From NCBI RefSeq assembly GCF_001270265.1, contig NZ_LGAP01000020.1:1-64000 (forward strand): DNA of 64,000 nt, written 5' to 3'. Source of the DNA: Ensifer adhaerens (GTDB taxonomy: Bacteria; Pseudomonadota; Alphaproteobacteria; Rhizobiales; Rhizobiaceae). The translations under genes were made by a program, and so were the position numbers. Under the pieces are notes generated by a model. It made no database searches. It had not been told where the DNA came from and worked only from the letters and a program-made list of their open reading frames with translations. Below are positions 8,678 to 17,885 of this stretch, in pieces. Position 1 is the first letter of the stretch. Each line of letters begins with the position of its first letter.

Positions 8678-9169
8678 TCAAGCGTGGCGCAAATGCTCGG
8701 TCGGCAGCGCGGTCGTATATTTGATCTGGCTGAGTGCGAAGCTCGAGCGGATGCTGGAGACGCCGGGGATCGTCGTCAGGAAGTCGACGACGAGCGCCTG
8801 ATATTTCATCAGGTCCTCAACAACGACGCGCAGCATGTAGTCCGATTCTCCCGTCATCAGGTAACATTCGACGATCTCCGGTTTCGTCTTGATGGCGGCG
8901 CTGAAAACATCGAGCGAGGCGCGGTCCTGCTGCTTGAGCGACACGTGTACGAACACGTTGACGGCGAGGCCAAGGGCGAAGGCATCGACGAGTGCGACCG
9001 AGCCCTTGATGACCCCACTCTCCTTGAGTTCGTTGACGCGTCGCCAGCAGGGAGAGGCTGAAAGCCCGGTTGCATCGGCAAGCTCCGCTGTGCTGATTTC
9101 GGCGTTCTGCTGCAGAAGGTCGAGGATGCGGATCGTCGCGGCGTCAAAGCTCGGCTGTTTCTTCGGCAT
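8678..9169 (-). CDS. Lrp/AsnC-family transcriptional regulator
   Basis: A 163-residue regulator: N-terminal AsnC-type HTH (ILDLLQQNAEISTAELADATGLSASPCWRRV) and a C-terminal RAM ligand-binding domain ending in SSFALSQIKYTTALP. Start at 9169 (MPKKQPSFD); an in-frame extension upstream looks non-coding. The gene is divergent from the AceE-like E1 at 9293. The same arrangement is known for Pseudomonas putida mdeR (an Lrp-type regulator) and mdeB (alpha-ketobutyrate E1), so it probably activates its neighbour in response to an amino acid. Confidence 0.9.
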   Translation of the reverse strand: MPKKQPSFDAATIRILDLLQQNAEISTAELADATGLSASPCWRRVNELKESGVIKGSVALVDAFALGLAVNVFVHVSLKQQDRASLDVFSAAIKTKPEIVECYLMTGESDYMLRVVVEDLMKYQALVVDFLTTIPGVSSIRSSFALSQIKYTTALPTEHLRHA

Positions 9170-9292
9170 GAAATTTCCCAAAATGGCGTCTCGGCGGTCA
9201 GTATTGCCGGTAATGGCAAAATTTCCAATAAAGATAGATCGGATATTTCGTGCCGCCGGGTGTAGCGTTTCCTCGTTCTGGGAGGAGCCGAC
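9170..9292. promoter_or_regulatory. Divergent Lrp/E1 control region
   Basis: The 123-bp AT-rich space between the Lrp-type gene and the E1 gene contains the dyad TTGCC-6 nt-GGCAA (9204-9219) and two copies of AAATTTCC (about 9171-9178 and 9220-9227), one near each gene. This fits an autoregulated Lrp binding region, but no consensus was tested. Confidence 0.35.
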
Positions 9293-11692
9293 ATGGAAGA
9301 GCAGATTCTTTCGACCGCTACGCTGAAATGCCTGAAGGATCTGGAGAGACAGGTTCTCTGGCATGCATGCTGGATGATCCACAACGCCAACCACATCCGG
9401 GAAAAAGGCGAGGTGAAAGTCGGCGGGCATCAGGCGTCCTCTGCCTCGATCACGTCAATCATGACGGCGCTGTACTTCCACATCCTTCGGCCGGAGGATC
9501 GGGTGGCCGTGAAGCCACATGCCGCACCGGTCTTCCATGCCATCCAATACCTGATGGGCAATCAGACGCGCGAGAAGCTTCAGAATTTCCGCGGTTTCGG
9601 TGGCGCGCAATCCTACCCGAGCCGCACCAAGGATATCGACGACGTCGATTTTTCGACCGGCTCCGTCGGTCTGGGCGTCGGCATCACCGCCTTCGCCTCG
9701 ATTATTCAGGACTACATCGCGTCGAAGCCTTGGGCGCAAAAGCGCAGCGACGGGCGCATGATCGCGCTCGTCGGTGATGCGGAGCTCGACGAAGGCAATA
9801 TCTACGAGTGCCTGCAGGAGGGCTGGAAACACGATCTGCGCAACACCTGGTGGGTGATCGACTACAACCGTCAGAGCCTCGACGGTGTCGTTCGCGAAGG
9901 CCTGTGGCAGCGGATCGAGGCCATCTTCACCGCTTTCGGCTGGGACGTGAAGGTCGTCAAATATGGTGCCTTGCAGGAAGCGGCATTCAAGGAGCCGGGC
10001 GGCGAGACGCTGCGCGCCTGGATCGACCGCTGCCCGAACCAGCTCTATTCGGCCCTGACCTTCCAGGGCGGCAGTGCCTGGCGCAAGCGGCTGCAGGACG
10101 AGATCGGCGACCAGGGCAATGTCAGCAAGCTGCTCGCATCGCGCAGCGACGACGAACTGTCCGAACTGATGAGCAATCTCGGTGGCCACTGCATCCAGAC
10201 GCTTGCCGAGACCTTTGCCAGCGTCGACCATGATCGCCCGACGGTCTTTCTCGCCTATACGATCAAGGGCTGGGGAACGCCGCTTGCCGGCCATAAGGAC
10301 AACCATGCCGGCCTGATGACCAAGGCGCAGATGCAGGATTTCCAGCAGCAGGTTGGGGTTCGGGCCGGAGAGGAGTGGGAGGAGTTTGCGGCGGTACCCG
10401 ATGCCAACGCCGCGAAGACCTTCCTGAAGAGCGTGCCGTTCTTTGCCAAGGGCACCCGGCGATACAAGTCTGAACCGGTGCAATCTGCTGGGCCGGTTCT
10501 CCTCGATGATCGTGAGCTTTCAACCCAGGCGGGCTTCGGCAAGATCCTCGATGCCCTGGCTCAGCGCGACGATGCGCTTGCCGCGCGCATCGTGACAATG
10601 GCGCCTGACGTGACCGTCTCGACGAATCTCGGCCCCTGGGTCAACAGGCGCGGCCTTTTCGCCCGCGACATTGAGGCCGATACGTTTCGCGACGAGAAAG
10701 TTCCCTCGGCGCAGAAGTGGGCCTTCGGTCCCGGTGGTCAGCATATCGAGCTCGGGATTGCCGAGATGAACCTCTTCCTGCTTCTGGGCGCAGCCGGTCT
10801 TTCCCATTCAGTGTTCGGCGAACGCCTGCTGCCGATCGGGACTGTCTACGATCCGTTCGTGGCGCGCGGACTCGATGCCTTGAATTATGCCTGCTATCAG
10901 GATGCGCGGTTCATGATCGTCGGCACCCCGTCGGGTGTCACATTGGCGCCGGAAGGCGGTGCCCACCAGTCGATCGGATCGCAGCTGATCGGCATGAGTC
11001 AGGACGGCCTTGCCAGTTTCGAGCCCGCCTATCTCGACGAACTCTCGGTGATCATGGATTGGTCCTTCGACTATATGCAGCGCGACGGCGATGCCGTTCA
11101 CGACGAACGGACGTGGCTGCGCGATACGACCGGGGGCTCCGTCTATCTCCGGTTGACGACCCGCCCGCTGGAACAGATGCAGCGCCGCGAGGATGCCGCC
11201 TTCCGCCAGGGGGTGATCGACGGCGCCTACTGGCTGCGCGAGCCGCGACCGAACACCCAGCTGGTGCTGGCCTATCAGGGTTGCGTCGCGCCTGAAGTGT
11301 TGGTGGCGGCCGGGCGGCTTGCGGAGCGTCATCGCGATGTCGCGGTGCTGGCGGTGACGTCTGCCGACCGGCTCAATGCCGGGTGGACTGCGGCCCAGCG
11401 GGCCCGCCGTCACGGCCATCACGGCGCCGAAAGCCACATCGAAGCGCTGCTGGCGCCGCTGTCCAATGGTTGCGAGATCATTACCGTGACGGATGGTCAT
11501 CCCGCCACCCTCGGCTGGTTCGGATCGGTGCATGGCCACCGGACGGTCTCACTCGGCGTCGAGCATTTCGGGCAGACGGGCACGATCGCCGACCTCTACG
11601 CGCATTTCGGCATCGATACCGACTCCATCCTCGATGCGGCCGAGTCGATCGCTCTTGGCCGCAATCGCCGTGCGTTCCGGCAGGCAGGATAG
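9293..11692 (+). CDS. AceE/MdeB-like thiamine-diphosphate 2-oxoacid dehydrogenase E1
   Basis: A 799-residue protein resembling homodimeric pyruvate dehydrogenase E1 (AceE, about 885 residues). It has a transketolase-type N-terminal half with the ThDP/Mg motif GDAELDEGN (about 161-169) and DYNRQ, then KGWGTPLAGHKDNHAG, a central pyrimidine-binding domain (LGIAEMNLFLLLGAAGLS) and a C-terminal transketolase domain. It should decarboxylate a 2-oxo acid and pass the acyl group to an E2. No E2 or E3 gene is nearby, so it probably borrows those of the pyruvate complex. With a divergent Lrp-type regulator it most resembles mdeB, suggesting 2-oxobutyrate or another amino acid-derived oxo acid. No methionine gamma-lyase gene (mdeA) is adjacent. 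Confidence 0.8.
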   Translation: MEEQILSTATLKCLKDLERQVLWHACWMIHNANHIREKGEVKVGGHQASSASITSIMTALYFHILRPEDRVAVKPHAAPVFHAIQYLMGNQTREKLQNFRGFGGAQSYPSRTKDIDDVDFSTGSVGLGVGITAFASIIQDYIASKPWAQKRSDGRMIALVGDAELDEGNIYECLQEGWKHDLRNTWWVIDYNRQSLDGVVREGLWQRIEAIFTAFGWDVKVVKYGALQEAAFKEPGGETLRAWIDRCPNQLYSALTFQGGSAWRKRLQDEIGDQGNVSKLLASRSDDELSELMSNLGGHCIQTLAETFASVDHDRPTVFLAYTIKGWGTPLAGHKDNHAGLMTKAQMQDFQQQVGVRAGEEWEEFAAVPDANAAKTFLKSVPFFAKGTRRYKSEPVQSAGPVLLDDRELSTQAGFGKILDALAQRDDALAARIVTMAPDVTVSTNLGPWVNRRGLFARDIEADTFRDEKVPSAQKWAFGPGGQHIELGIAEMNLFLLLGAAGLSHSVFGERLLPIGTVYDPFVARGLDALNYACYQDARFMIVGTPSGVTLAPEGGAHQSIGSQLIGMSQDGLASFEPAYLDELSVIMDWSFDYMQRDGDAVHDERTWLRDTTGGSVYLRLTTRPLEQMQRREDAAFRQGVIDGAYWLREPRPNTQLVLAYQGCVAPEVLVAAGRLAERHRDVAVLAVTSADRLNAGWTAAQRARRHGHHGAESHIEALLAPLSNGCEIITVTDGHPATLGWFGSVHGHRTVSLGVEHFGQTGTIADLYAHFGIDTDSILDAAESIALGRNRRAFRQAG

Positions 11693-11818
11693 AGGGCGAG
11701 TGCGGGATGCCGGTGCTGTGGTGAGAGCGCCTCGCCATGCCAAGGCTTCCTCATCCTGCACTATCGGCCGGTTCTGGGGTGAGAGACGTTGCAGCCGTCT
11801 CATGGTTGCCGACAAGGT

Positions 11819-13780
11819 TCAGCCGATGAAGGCGCGTCGCAACAGGCCGGTCATCGACGCGCGCAGGCTGCCTCGGTTGGCAACTTGGGCGCGGGAGACG
11901 CCGAACAACAGGCGCAGGATGCCGTTGCGCTGTTCGAGTGTTGGCAGGATCGTCAATCCGTCGCCGGCTTCATGGATTTCCGCAACGCGGATCCAGCCGA
12001 CCTGAGGCAGATAGACCGCTGCATCATTTGTCCTCGCCAGCTCGAGACCAGGTATGCGCACACGGTCCGCCGACAGGCCGCGTATGGCGACGTCGACAGT
12101 CTGCCCCGCCTGTCTGTATTGGCCGTCCAGTGACACGTCGATAACCTCTTCCTGCCCGTATCGCGGCAGCTCGATGCAGACGAGCAGGCTGACGAAGGCG
12201 ATGGTCATCGAAACGAGCGACCAGACCAGATTGAGGATTTCGCGCTCGGAAAAATCCGTGGGCGCGCTCCAGGCGAGCACCGTCTGCAGGACTGAGAGAC
12301 AGGAGAGCACCGTCACCAGCCCGAAGAAGAAGGCCGTCGGCATGTGTACGCGCATGCGCGCACGGTCGCCGCCTTTCTCCGTGACCTTGAACGGCCGGCC
12401 GAACGGACGACGGATCGCCTGCAGCAGGGTGAGCGTGACCGGCAGCGCCGTCAGCGCATGGGTCACCTCGGTAAACAGCGGCAACGTGCGCTTTCCCGAG
12501 ACCCAGGATGCGTAGATCCAGAACACCAATAGCGACGAGATGCCGTACTTCATGAACAGAAGCTCGTCGGCCTGAAGCGCTGAGATACCGAAGAGCCAGT
12601 AAATCGACGGTGCGAAAAGCAGGCAGAGAATGAAGGGTTTCGACAGCCAGCAGAGCAAGCCGTGCAGATAGTGAAAGCGCTGCCGCAGGGTGAAACGTCC
12701 CCGCCACAGGGGGCCATCCTTCAGAAGGCCGATCTGGATCGTGCCGAGGCACCAACGGGTTCGTTGGGTAATGTATTCGGGAATGCCCTCGGCGGAAAGG
12801 CCGACGCTGAGCTTTTCGTTCAACCATCTCGTGATGTAGCCGCGCTCCATCAGACGATAGGTAAGCAGCATGTCCTCCGACAGGGCATCGTGCGGGAAGC
12901 CGCCGATTTCGTTGACGAGCGCCCTGCGCACCACGAAGCTTGTTCCCACGCAAAAGGCGCATTCGACCGCATCCTTGGCCGGTTGGAACGTGTCGAAGAA
13001 AACCCGCTGATCGTCGACGAAGCTCGACGCGATGTGCAGGTTGTGTTGGATCGGGTCGGCGTTGAAGTAGAATTGCGGCGTCTGGACGACGCCGATGCGC
13101 TGGTTTCGGAACAGGCCGACGACGCGCTTGAGAAAGCTGGCCTGAGGGGCGAAGTCCGCGTCGAGGACCATGATCAGTTCGGATGGTCGCGCCGTGTTCG
13201 TCGCCTGCAGCGCGTTGTTCAGATTGCCGGCCTTGGCATGCCGGTTGTCCGATCGCGTGATGTAATTGACGCCGATGGTTTCGCAGTATTCCCGGACTTC
13301 GGGGCGGCGGGTGTCGTCGCAGACGTAGACCTTGAAATCGGGATAATTCATTGCCTTAGCGCAGACGGCCGATTTTTCCAGAATATGGATCGGCTCGTTG
13401 TAGGTGCAGATGAAGACCGCAACCGATGGGTAACGGCCGATTGCGGCAAGTTCGCTCTCTGCGGCGTCCGCCTCGGCCGTCCAGTCCGTGGTGCGGCAAA
13501 GGATGAGGACGGAGGCGACCGCGTAGACGATCGATACCGCCTCGAACGAAAAGTAAACATAGGGCCAGAGACTTTCCGCCGTTGGCTCCAGATCGGGCAG
13601 GGTGTCGAGCAGCCGCCAGCATAGATAGAGCGTCAGCGAGGCTGCCGTCACAATGCTGAAGGCGACCCTTTCCAGCCGGTTGCGCGGATCCCCCAGGGCG
13701 GCAAGCGCCAGGAACGCAAGCGCGACACCGAGATCAAACAGAAGCACGCTCGTGAGGTCGGAATCGAAATGGAAGAACAT
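11819..13780 (-). CDS. BgsA/cellulose synthase-like GT2 glycosyltransferase
   Basis: A 653-residue processive glycosyltransferase. Two or three N-terminal membrane helices precede a GT2 catalytic domain with CTYNEP (about 125), VCDDTRRPE (about 153), LDADFAPQ (about 205), SEDMLLTY (about 300) and the Q-R-x-R-W motif QRTRWCLG (about 341). Several membrane segments and a 130-residue soluble tail follow. The tail has no clear RxxxR PilZ signature. This architecture matches Sinorhizobium BgsA, the mixed-linkage beta-glucan synthase controlled by cyclic di-GMP through a non-PilZ tail (from memory). The start at 13780, 8 nt after the upstream stop, was preferred over an arginine-rich extension. Confidence 0.8.
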   Translation of the reverse strand: MFFHFDSDLTSVLLFDLGVALAFLALAALGDPRNRLERVAFSIVTAASLTLYLCWRLLDTLPDLEPTAESLWPYVYFSFEAVSIVYAVASVLILCRTTDWTAEADAAESELAAIGRYPSVAVFICTYNEPIHILEKSAVCAKAMNYPDFKVYVCDDTRRPEVREYCETIGVNYITRSDNRHAKAGNLNNALQATNTARPSELIMVLDADFAPQASFLKRVVGLFRNQRIGVVQTPQFYFNADPIQHNLHIASSFVDDQRVFFDTFQPAKDAVECAFCVGTSFVVRRALVNEIGGFPHDALSEDMLLTYRLMERGYITRWLNEKLSVGLSAEGIPEYITQRTRWCLGTIQIGLLKDGPLWRGRFTLRQRFHYLHGLLCWLSKPFILCLLFAPSIYWLFGISALQADELLFMKYGISSLLVFWIYASWVSGKRTLPLFTEVTHALTALPVTLTLLQAIRRPFGRPFKVTEKGGDRARMRVHMPTAFFFGLVTVLSCLSVLQTVLAWSAPTDFSEREILNLVWSLVSMTIAFVSLLVCIELPRYGQEEVIDVSLDGQYRQAGQTVDVAIRGLSADRVRIPGLELARTNDAAVYLPQVGWIRVAEIHEAGDGLTILPTLEQRNGILRLLFGVSRAQVANRGSLRASMTGLLRRAFIG

Positions 13781-13788
13781 GGCAGCGC

Positions 13789-15048
13789 TCAGTTGGGTTG
13801 GAAGGGATTGAAGCCCGTCGCCGCGAGAACGGCCCAGGCAGTGGCGCCCAAATGCGGCCGCCGGTAATAGCGAAATTCCCCCCCGACACCCGCGGCGTCG
13901 ATCGCAAGGCCGGTTGATATGTCCTTCTCGCGCGTGGCCAACAGCCAACCCGACGCCGCGTCGCGATTGTCCAGTGCGCTTGCTATCAGGCTTTCGGCAC
14001 GCGCGTCGTCGCCTTCCAGGCGAAACATCAATGCGGCCTGCGCTGTCCCCTCCACCCACATTCCGTCGCGATCATCATTGAAGTCATAACCACCGGGGAC
14101 TGCGAGCTTGCTATCGATGCGTGCAGTTGTACCATTCCACTCCGCAGGCCGTTCATCTGCAGGCACGGCCATCAGCGGCCAGATCTGCGCGTCGAGAACG
14201 GTGATGCCGGTGCGCACCGGTTCCCCGCTGGGATCGGTGCCGATCAGGAAGCCTTGCGTCTCGTCAAACATGCTGTCGAGGAAAAGCATCGTGGAGCGGG
14301 CAAGGGGATCCCAATGCGGGTCCGCTGTTTGGGATTTGAGCCAGCGGGCGACCGCGAGCGCATCGATATTGTGTTCGGTCGATTTCCAGGGGATGGGTTT
14401 TGATACCGGGTCGAAGCCGAAATATCCACCGGTCAGGCCGACGCTGTCTTCACGAAATCCGCTCTTCAGCCATGTGCCGAGATCGACGGCACCCTTGAGA
14501 TAGGCGGGCTCCTGCGTGCGCGTATGAAGCTGGAGCAGGGCAAGTGCCGCCCAGGCGACATTCCCAAGGGCGGTGCTGACCTGATATTCGTCTTCGGCCC
14601 AATGGCCGCCATCGGCGTCCCACCAACCGGGAAGGGCGGCCGGCTCGGCGATTGCACCGGCCCGGTAGGCGTTGCGCAGGCGGCCATCGCGAAACTGCCG
14701 ATCCGTCTTCGATGCGGCCAGCAATGCGTCGCCGATCGATCTGGCTGCAGCAATCCTGCCGCAGGCAAGGAAAGCCATGGCTGCAAGCGCATTGTCATAG
14801 GTGAACGCCGCCGTGGTCAGCGGCTGCGGCAAGGCCGTTTCGTCCGACCCCGGCCGATAACTTGGGATGAAACCGGCGGTCGGAGGCTGCCCGACCGTGT
14901 CGCGTTGAACGGCTGCCATGGCATCGCAAAGCTCTTGCGCCTCGCCGTCAATGGCTGCGGCGGGTGAGGCGAAAGAAGCGAGGCACGCGAGCGCCATGGC
15001 CCGTGACGCCAGGATAAGGGGTGAGCGAGACACCAGCGAAAACCTCAC
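13789..15048 (-). CDS. Secreted six-hairpin glycosidase-like protein
   Basis: A 419-residue protein with a signal peptide (about 1-33, cleavage near SPAAA). The mature part has repeated aromatic/helical segments (AFTYDNALAAMAFLACG, STEHNIDALAVARWL, WVEGTAQAALMF) typical of alpha/alpha six-hairpin glycosidase folds. It sits between the membrane-fusion gene (6-nt gap) and the glycosyltransferase (8-nt gap), so it likely trims, binds or helps release the polysaccharide in the periplasm, much as BcsZ does for cellulose. Catalytic residues could not be assigned. Confidence 0.65.
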   Translation of the reverse strand: MRFSLVSRSPLILASRAMALACLASFASPAAAIDGEAQELCDAMAAVQRDTVGQPPTAGFIPSYRPGSDETALPQPLTTAAFTYDNALAAMAFLACGRIAAARSIGDALLAASKTDRQFRDGRLRNAYRAGAIAEPAALPGWWDADGGHWAEDEYQVSTALGNVAWAALALLQLHTRTQEPAYLKGAVDLGTWLKSGFREDSVGLTGGYFGFDPVSKPIPWKSTEHNIDALAVARWLKSQTADPHWDPLARSTMLFLDSMFDETQGFLIGTDPSGEPVRTGITVLDAQIWPLMAVPADERPAEWNGTTARIDSKLAVPGGYDFNDDRDGMWVEGTAQAALMFRLEGDDARAESLIASALDNRDAASGWLLATREKDISTGLAIDAAGVGGEFRYYRRPHLGATAWAVLAATGFNPFQPN

Positions 15049-15054
15049 AAAGGG

Positions 15055-16488
15055 TCAGAGCGCTTTCTCGTTGATGCGAACGCTGTCGGGCTTCATCGCC
15101 ACTGCCAACGTGGTGGCGGCGGCCAGGCGGGCACTGCGGGGCGAAACACGCGTGATCTTCGCCTGCTCGCCTGGGTCCGCGGCGGGAGCGCCCGTAAGCG
15201 CCGCCAGTTGCTGCCGGAGCTGGCCGGCATAGCCGGCGAGCGCGCTCGACGTGTTGTCGAACTGTCGGCGGGTCCAGACGACCCAGGTTTTCGGCATGCT
15301 GACGGTAACCCAAGTGCCGACGCTGCAGAATTTGTCGACGGCCCCATTGTCCGAACGCGCTGTATCGGGCGCTATGAACGCGTAGAGTTCGCGCCGTTCC
15401 GTCGGCGGGAATGGCACGGCGTAGTCGAGATCGACCCGTTCCGTCGTCTTTGGCACCAGCCGCTCGACGCGGCCAGGAACCGGACCGTCCCAGCCGTCGG
15501 CCACCACCGTCACGCTCGACCCTAAAGACAGGCTTTGCGCCTGCCGCTCGGAGAAGATGGCAACGACGAAGGCGTCGGCACAGTTGACGGATTCCGCCAG
15601 CGTATCGCCGCCGCTCACCTGTTTGCCCACCTGTGCCACGGTCTTGAAGAGCTTGGCCTGCCCGGAGATCGCCACATCGGCGCGAACGAGCTTGGCGATG
15701 CGTTCTTCTTCTACTTTCGCTAGAGCCTTCAACTGATCGATGCGGACCTTGATGGTCGCAGCCTGGATGCCGATCTGAGTGCGGTCGGCCCTCACATTGC
15801 GGATTTCGCGCTGCAGATCCTGCAGAGACTGTTGTTCGCCGCCGACGAAGATGCCCGAGCGGGCGTTGCCGAGATCCGCACTCAACATCTCGACCCTCAA
15901 TCTGGCCGCCACGATCTTCGTGTCCTGAAGTTTCAGCGTATTGGCAAGCTCATCCTTGTTGCCGGCGAGAACGCCCTTTTTCACGAGGCCGAGCTTGCGT
16001 TCCGCGGCTTTCTTTTCGTTTGCGGACGACAGGCTGACGATTTCGAGGTGGGCCTCTGCATTGCGCAGCTCGTTGTCGGACTTGATGACGATCGCCGCCT
16101 GCTGCCGGCTCAAGTCCTGCTCCAGATCGGCGATGCGGCGGAAATAGTCCTCAAGAATGGATTGCTTGAGCGCCAGATCGTTCTGCAGCGAGGTCAGCTC
16201 GATCGTCAGTCCAATCAAGGTCGAGCGGTCGACGCGGTCGTTTTCGATCGTCGCAAGCCGGCCGTCGCCGTCTGCACCACCATTGACCTCGACCACGCGC
16301 CCGCCGATCGGCGAGGTGATCGAAACGACCGGGGCATTGGTGACGGCGCGCGTTGTCGATGACGAGAAGACCGGCGGCGCAATCGTTGTCATGAATGTCG
16401 ATCCGACAACGCCGAGCACGCCTAAAGATAAAATTCTTACGGATTTAGTATGAGCTGCAGAAATGTCTTTGTTAGTATTGGAAGCCAT
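15055..16488 (-). CDS. HlyD-type membrane-fusion protein of the polysaccharide operon
   Basis: A 477-residue protein with one N-terminal membrane anchor (ILSLGVLGVVGSTFMTTIAPP), a lipoyl-like half (SPIGGRVVEVNG), a long coiled-coil stretch (about 90-260), and a second barrel part (VTVVADGWDGPVPGRVERLVP). This is the membrane-fusion arrangement of BgsB- or HlyD-type proteins that carry polymer across the periplasm. The ATG at 16488 has GGAG about 10 nt upstream; an in-frame TTG at 16503 is less likely. It is the first gene of the three-gene operon. Confidence 0.75.
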   Translation of the reverse strand: MASNTNKDISAAHTKSVRILSLGVLGVVGSTFMTTIAPPVFSSSTTRAVTNAPVVSITSPIGGRVVEVNGGADGDGRLATIENDRVDRSTLIGLTIELTSLQNDLALKQSILEDYFRRIADLEQDLSRQQAAIVIKSDNELRNAEAHLEIVSLSSANEKKAAERKLGLVKKGVLAGNKDELANTLKLQDTKIVAARLRVEMLSADLGNARSGIFVGGEQQSLQDLQREIRNVRADRTQIGIQAATIKVRIDQLKALAKVEEERIAKLVRADVAISGQAKLFKTVAQVGKQVSGGDTLAESVNCADAFVVAIFSERQAQSLSLGSSVTVVADGWDGPVPGRVERLVPKTTERVDLDYAVPFPPTERRELYAFIAPDTARSDNGAVDKFCSVGTWVTVSMPKTWVVWTRRQFDNTSSALAGYAGQLRQQLAALTGAPAADPGEQAKITRVSPRSARLAAATTLAVAMKPDSVRINEKAL

Positions 16489-16754
16489 AGCTTTAATCTC
16501 CAAAGGTGATTTTTATGCTACGCGTCCTCCCATAGTTTTTAAGGGTTACATGCAGTTTGTATCCCGTCAAGACGAAATATTAGCGAATTGTTGATCATTA
16601 TATACGCATTCGCTGCGCCGTTTAACGGCATCTGATCTTGCGTTGATCAGTTGCACAAGAAATAGGCGACACACAAATCGGCCATTCGCGTTGCCGCAAA
16701 TGACAAGGAGCGCCAGTTGCGCTCCCACTTCAAGTCGGTCCTGAGCGGCCGGCG
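16489..16754 (-). promoter_or_regulatory. AT-rich leader of the polysaccharide operon
   Basis: About 266 bp without a gene, clearly richer in A+T than its surroundings, upstream of the membrane-fusion gene and downstream of the DmpA-like gene. It should contain the promoter and regulator sites of the glucan operon. No convincing -35/-10 pair or known regulator box was identified by eye. Confidence 0.35.
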
Positions 16755-17885
16755 TCAGCGCCTGTATCGGCGCATGACCTCAACAAGCGGACCATGCTTG
16801 ATGGCTTCGATCTTGAAGCGGTCATGGGCGGTGCCGCCAGAATCTTCGGCCGCAAGCATGGCGTTGACCACCGCCTCTTCGACGCTGTCGACCGCTGCCA
16901 GATAGACCGGGTCGAGCAATTCGTCATTGACGATCTCAAGCGCGAGGCGCGGCGGGGCGCGATGTGCCATCGGCTGCGGGTTGGCGGTGGAGAAGGCCAG
17001 GAAGATGTCGCCGGAGTTGTTGCCGCCGGGCGTGCCGTTGCGGCCGATGCCGATCGCGGCTCGACGGGCGAGGCGTTGCAGCTGATGCGGGGCCATGGGC
17101 AGATCGGTGGCGATCACGACGATGATAGAGCCGCGCTCCTGCATCTGGCTCTGTGGCGTGCCGTCGCGCATGTGTTCGCCAACGGGGACGCCGCAAATCG
17201 TCAGCCAGTCCCGCTGGCCGTGATTTGCCTGCACGAGCGTGCCGATCGTGTAGTCCCTCCCGCCGAACGCGACGATCCGCGAGGCGGTGCCGGTGCCGCC
17301 CTTGAAGCCATAGGCGATCATGCCGGTGCCGCCGCCGCAATTGCCTTCCTGGACAGGTCCGCCAACGGCGGCATCGAGCGCTGCGCGGACCTCCGCTTCA
17401 CCGATCGGCTGGCCGTTGATGTCGTTCAATACGCCGTCATAGGTTTCGGCGACCACCGGCATGATCCAGAGAAAATCGTCGCTGTCATAGGTGGAGGCAT
17501 AGCGCTCCAGCATCCACTTGATCGTGGCGTGATGGGTCATGCCGACCGCATGGGTATTGGTGATCATCACGGGCCCGAGGAAGAAGCCGCCATCCTCGAT
17601 CCAGTGGGTTCCGGTCATCTCGCCATTGCCGTTGAAGCGATGCACGCCCGCATAGACCGGAACGGGCACGGCTGAGCCCGCATGCGGCAGGATGGCGGTG
17701 ACCCCAGTTCTGACCGGGCGCTTGCGGCCAGGGCGCGGCACGTCTTCAGAGATCGTGTGGAAGCCGACGGCGACCCCCTCGATATCGGTGATGGCGTTGA
17801 AGGGGCCGGTGCGGCCCTTGAACGGCAGGCCGAGGTCCCGGGCGCGTGCTTGAGGGGCGGGTTTGCGTTTGTTGTCCATGATCAT
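16755..17885 (-). CDS. P1-family (S58) aminopeptidase, DmpA/BapA-like
   Basis: A 376-residue N-terminal nucleophile hydrolase of the DmpA/BapA family, which self-cleave before a serine and then release N-terminal D- or beta-amino acids from small peptides, amides or esters. The expected junction is visible as GGNNSGDIFLAFS, with S291 as nucleophile; other conserved pieces are THAVGMTH and GNCGGGTGM. It has no signal peptide, so it acts in the cytoplasm. Its ATG overlaps the permease stop (ATGA), so it is co-translated with a polyamine-type ABC transporter and probably hydrolyses what that transporter imports. Confidence 0.88.
   Translation of the reverse strand: MIMDNKRKPAPQARARDLGLPFKGRTGPFNAITDIEGVAVGFHTISEDVPRPGRKRPVRTGVTAILPHAGSAVPVPVYAGVHRFNGNGEMTGTHWIEDGGFFLGPVMITNTHAVGMTHHATIKWMLERYASTYDSDDFLWIMPVVAETYDGVLNDINGQPIGEAEVRAALDAAVGGPVQEGNCGGGTGMIAYGFKGGTGTASRIVAFGGRDYTIGTLVQANHGQRDWLTICGVPVGEHMRDGTPQSQMQERGSIIVVIATDLPMAPHQLQRLARRAAIGIGRNGTPGGNNSGDIFLAFSTANPQPMAHRAPPRLALEIVNDELLDPVYLAAVDSVEEAVVNAMLAAEDSGGTAHDRFKIEAIKHGPLVEVMRRYRR

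Noticed and set aside
12122-12240. PilZ domain at the glycosyltransferase C-terminus
   Set aside because: The tail has no RxxxR plus D/N-x-S-x-x-G pair where expected; a BgsA-like non-PilZ tail is the better reading.
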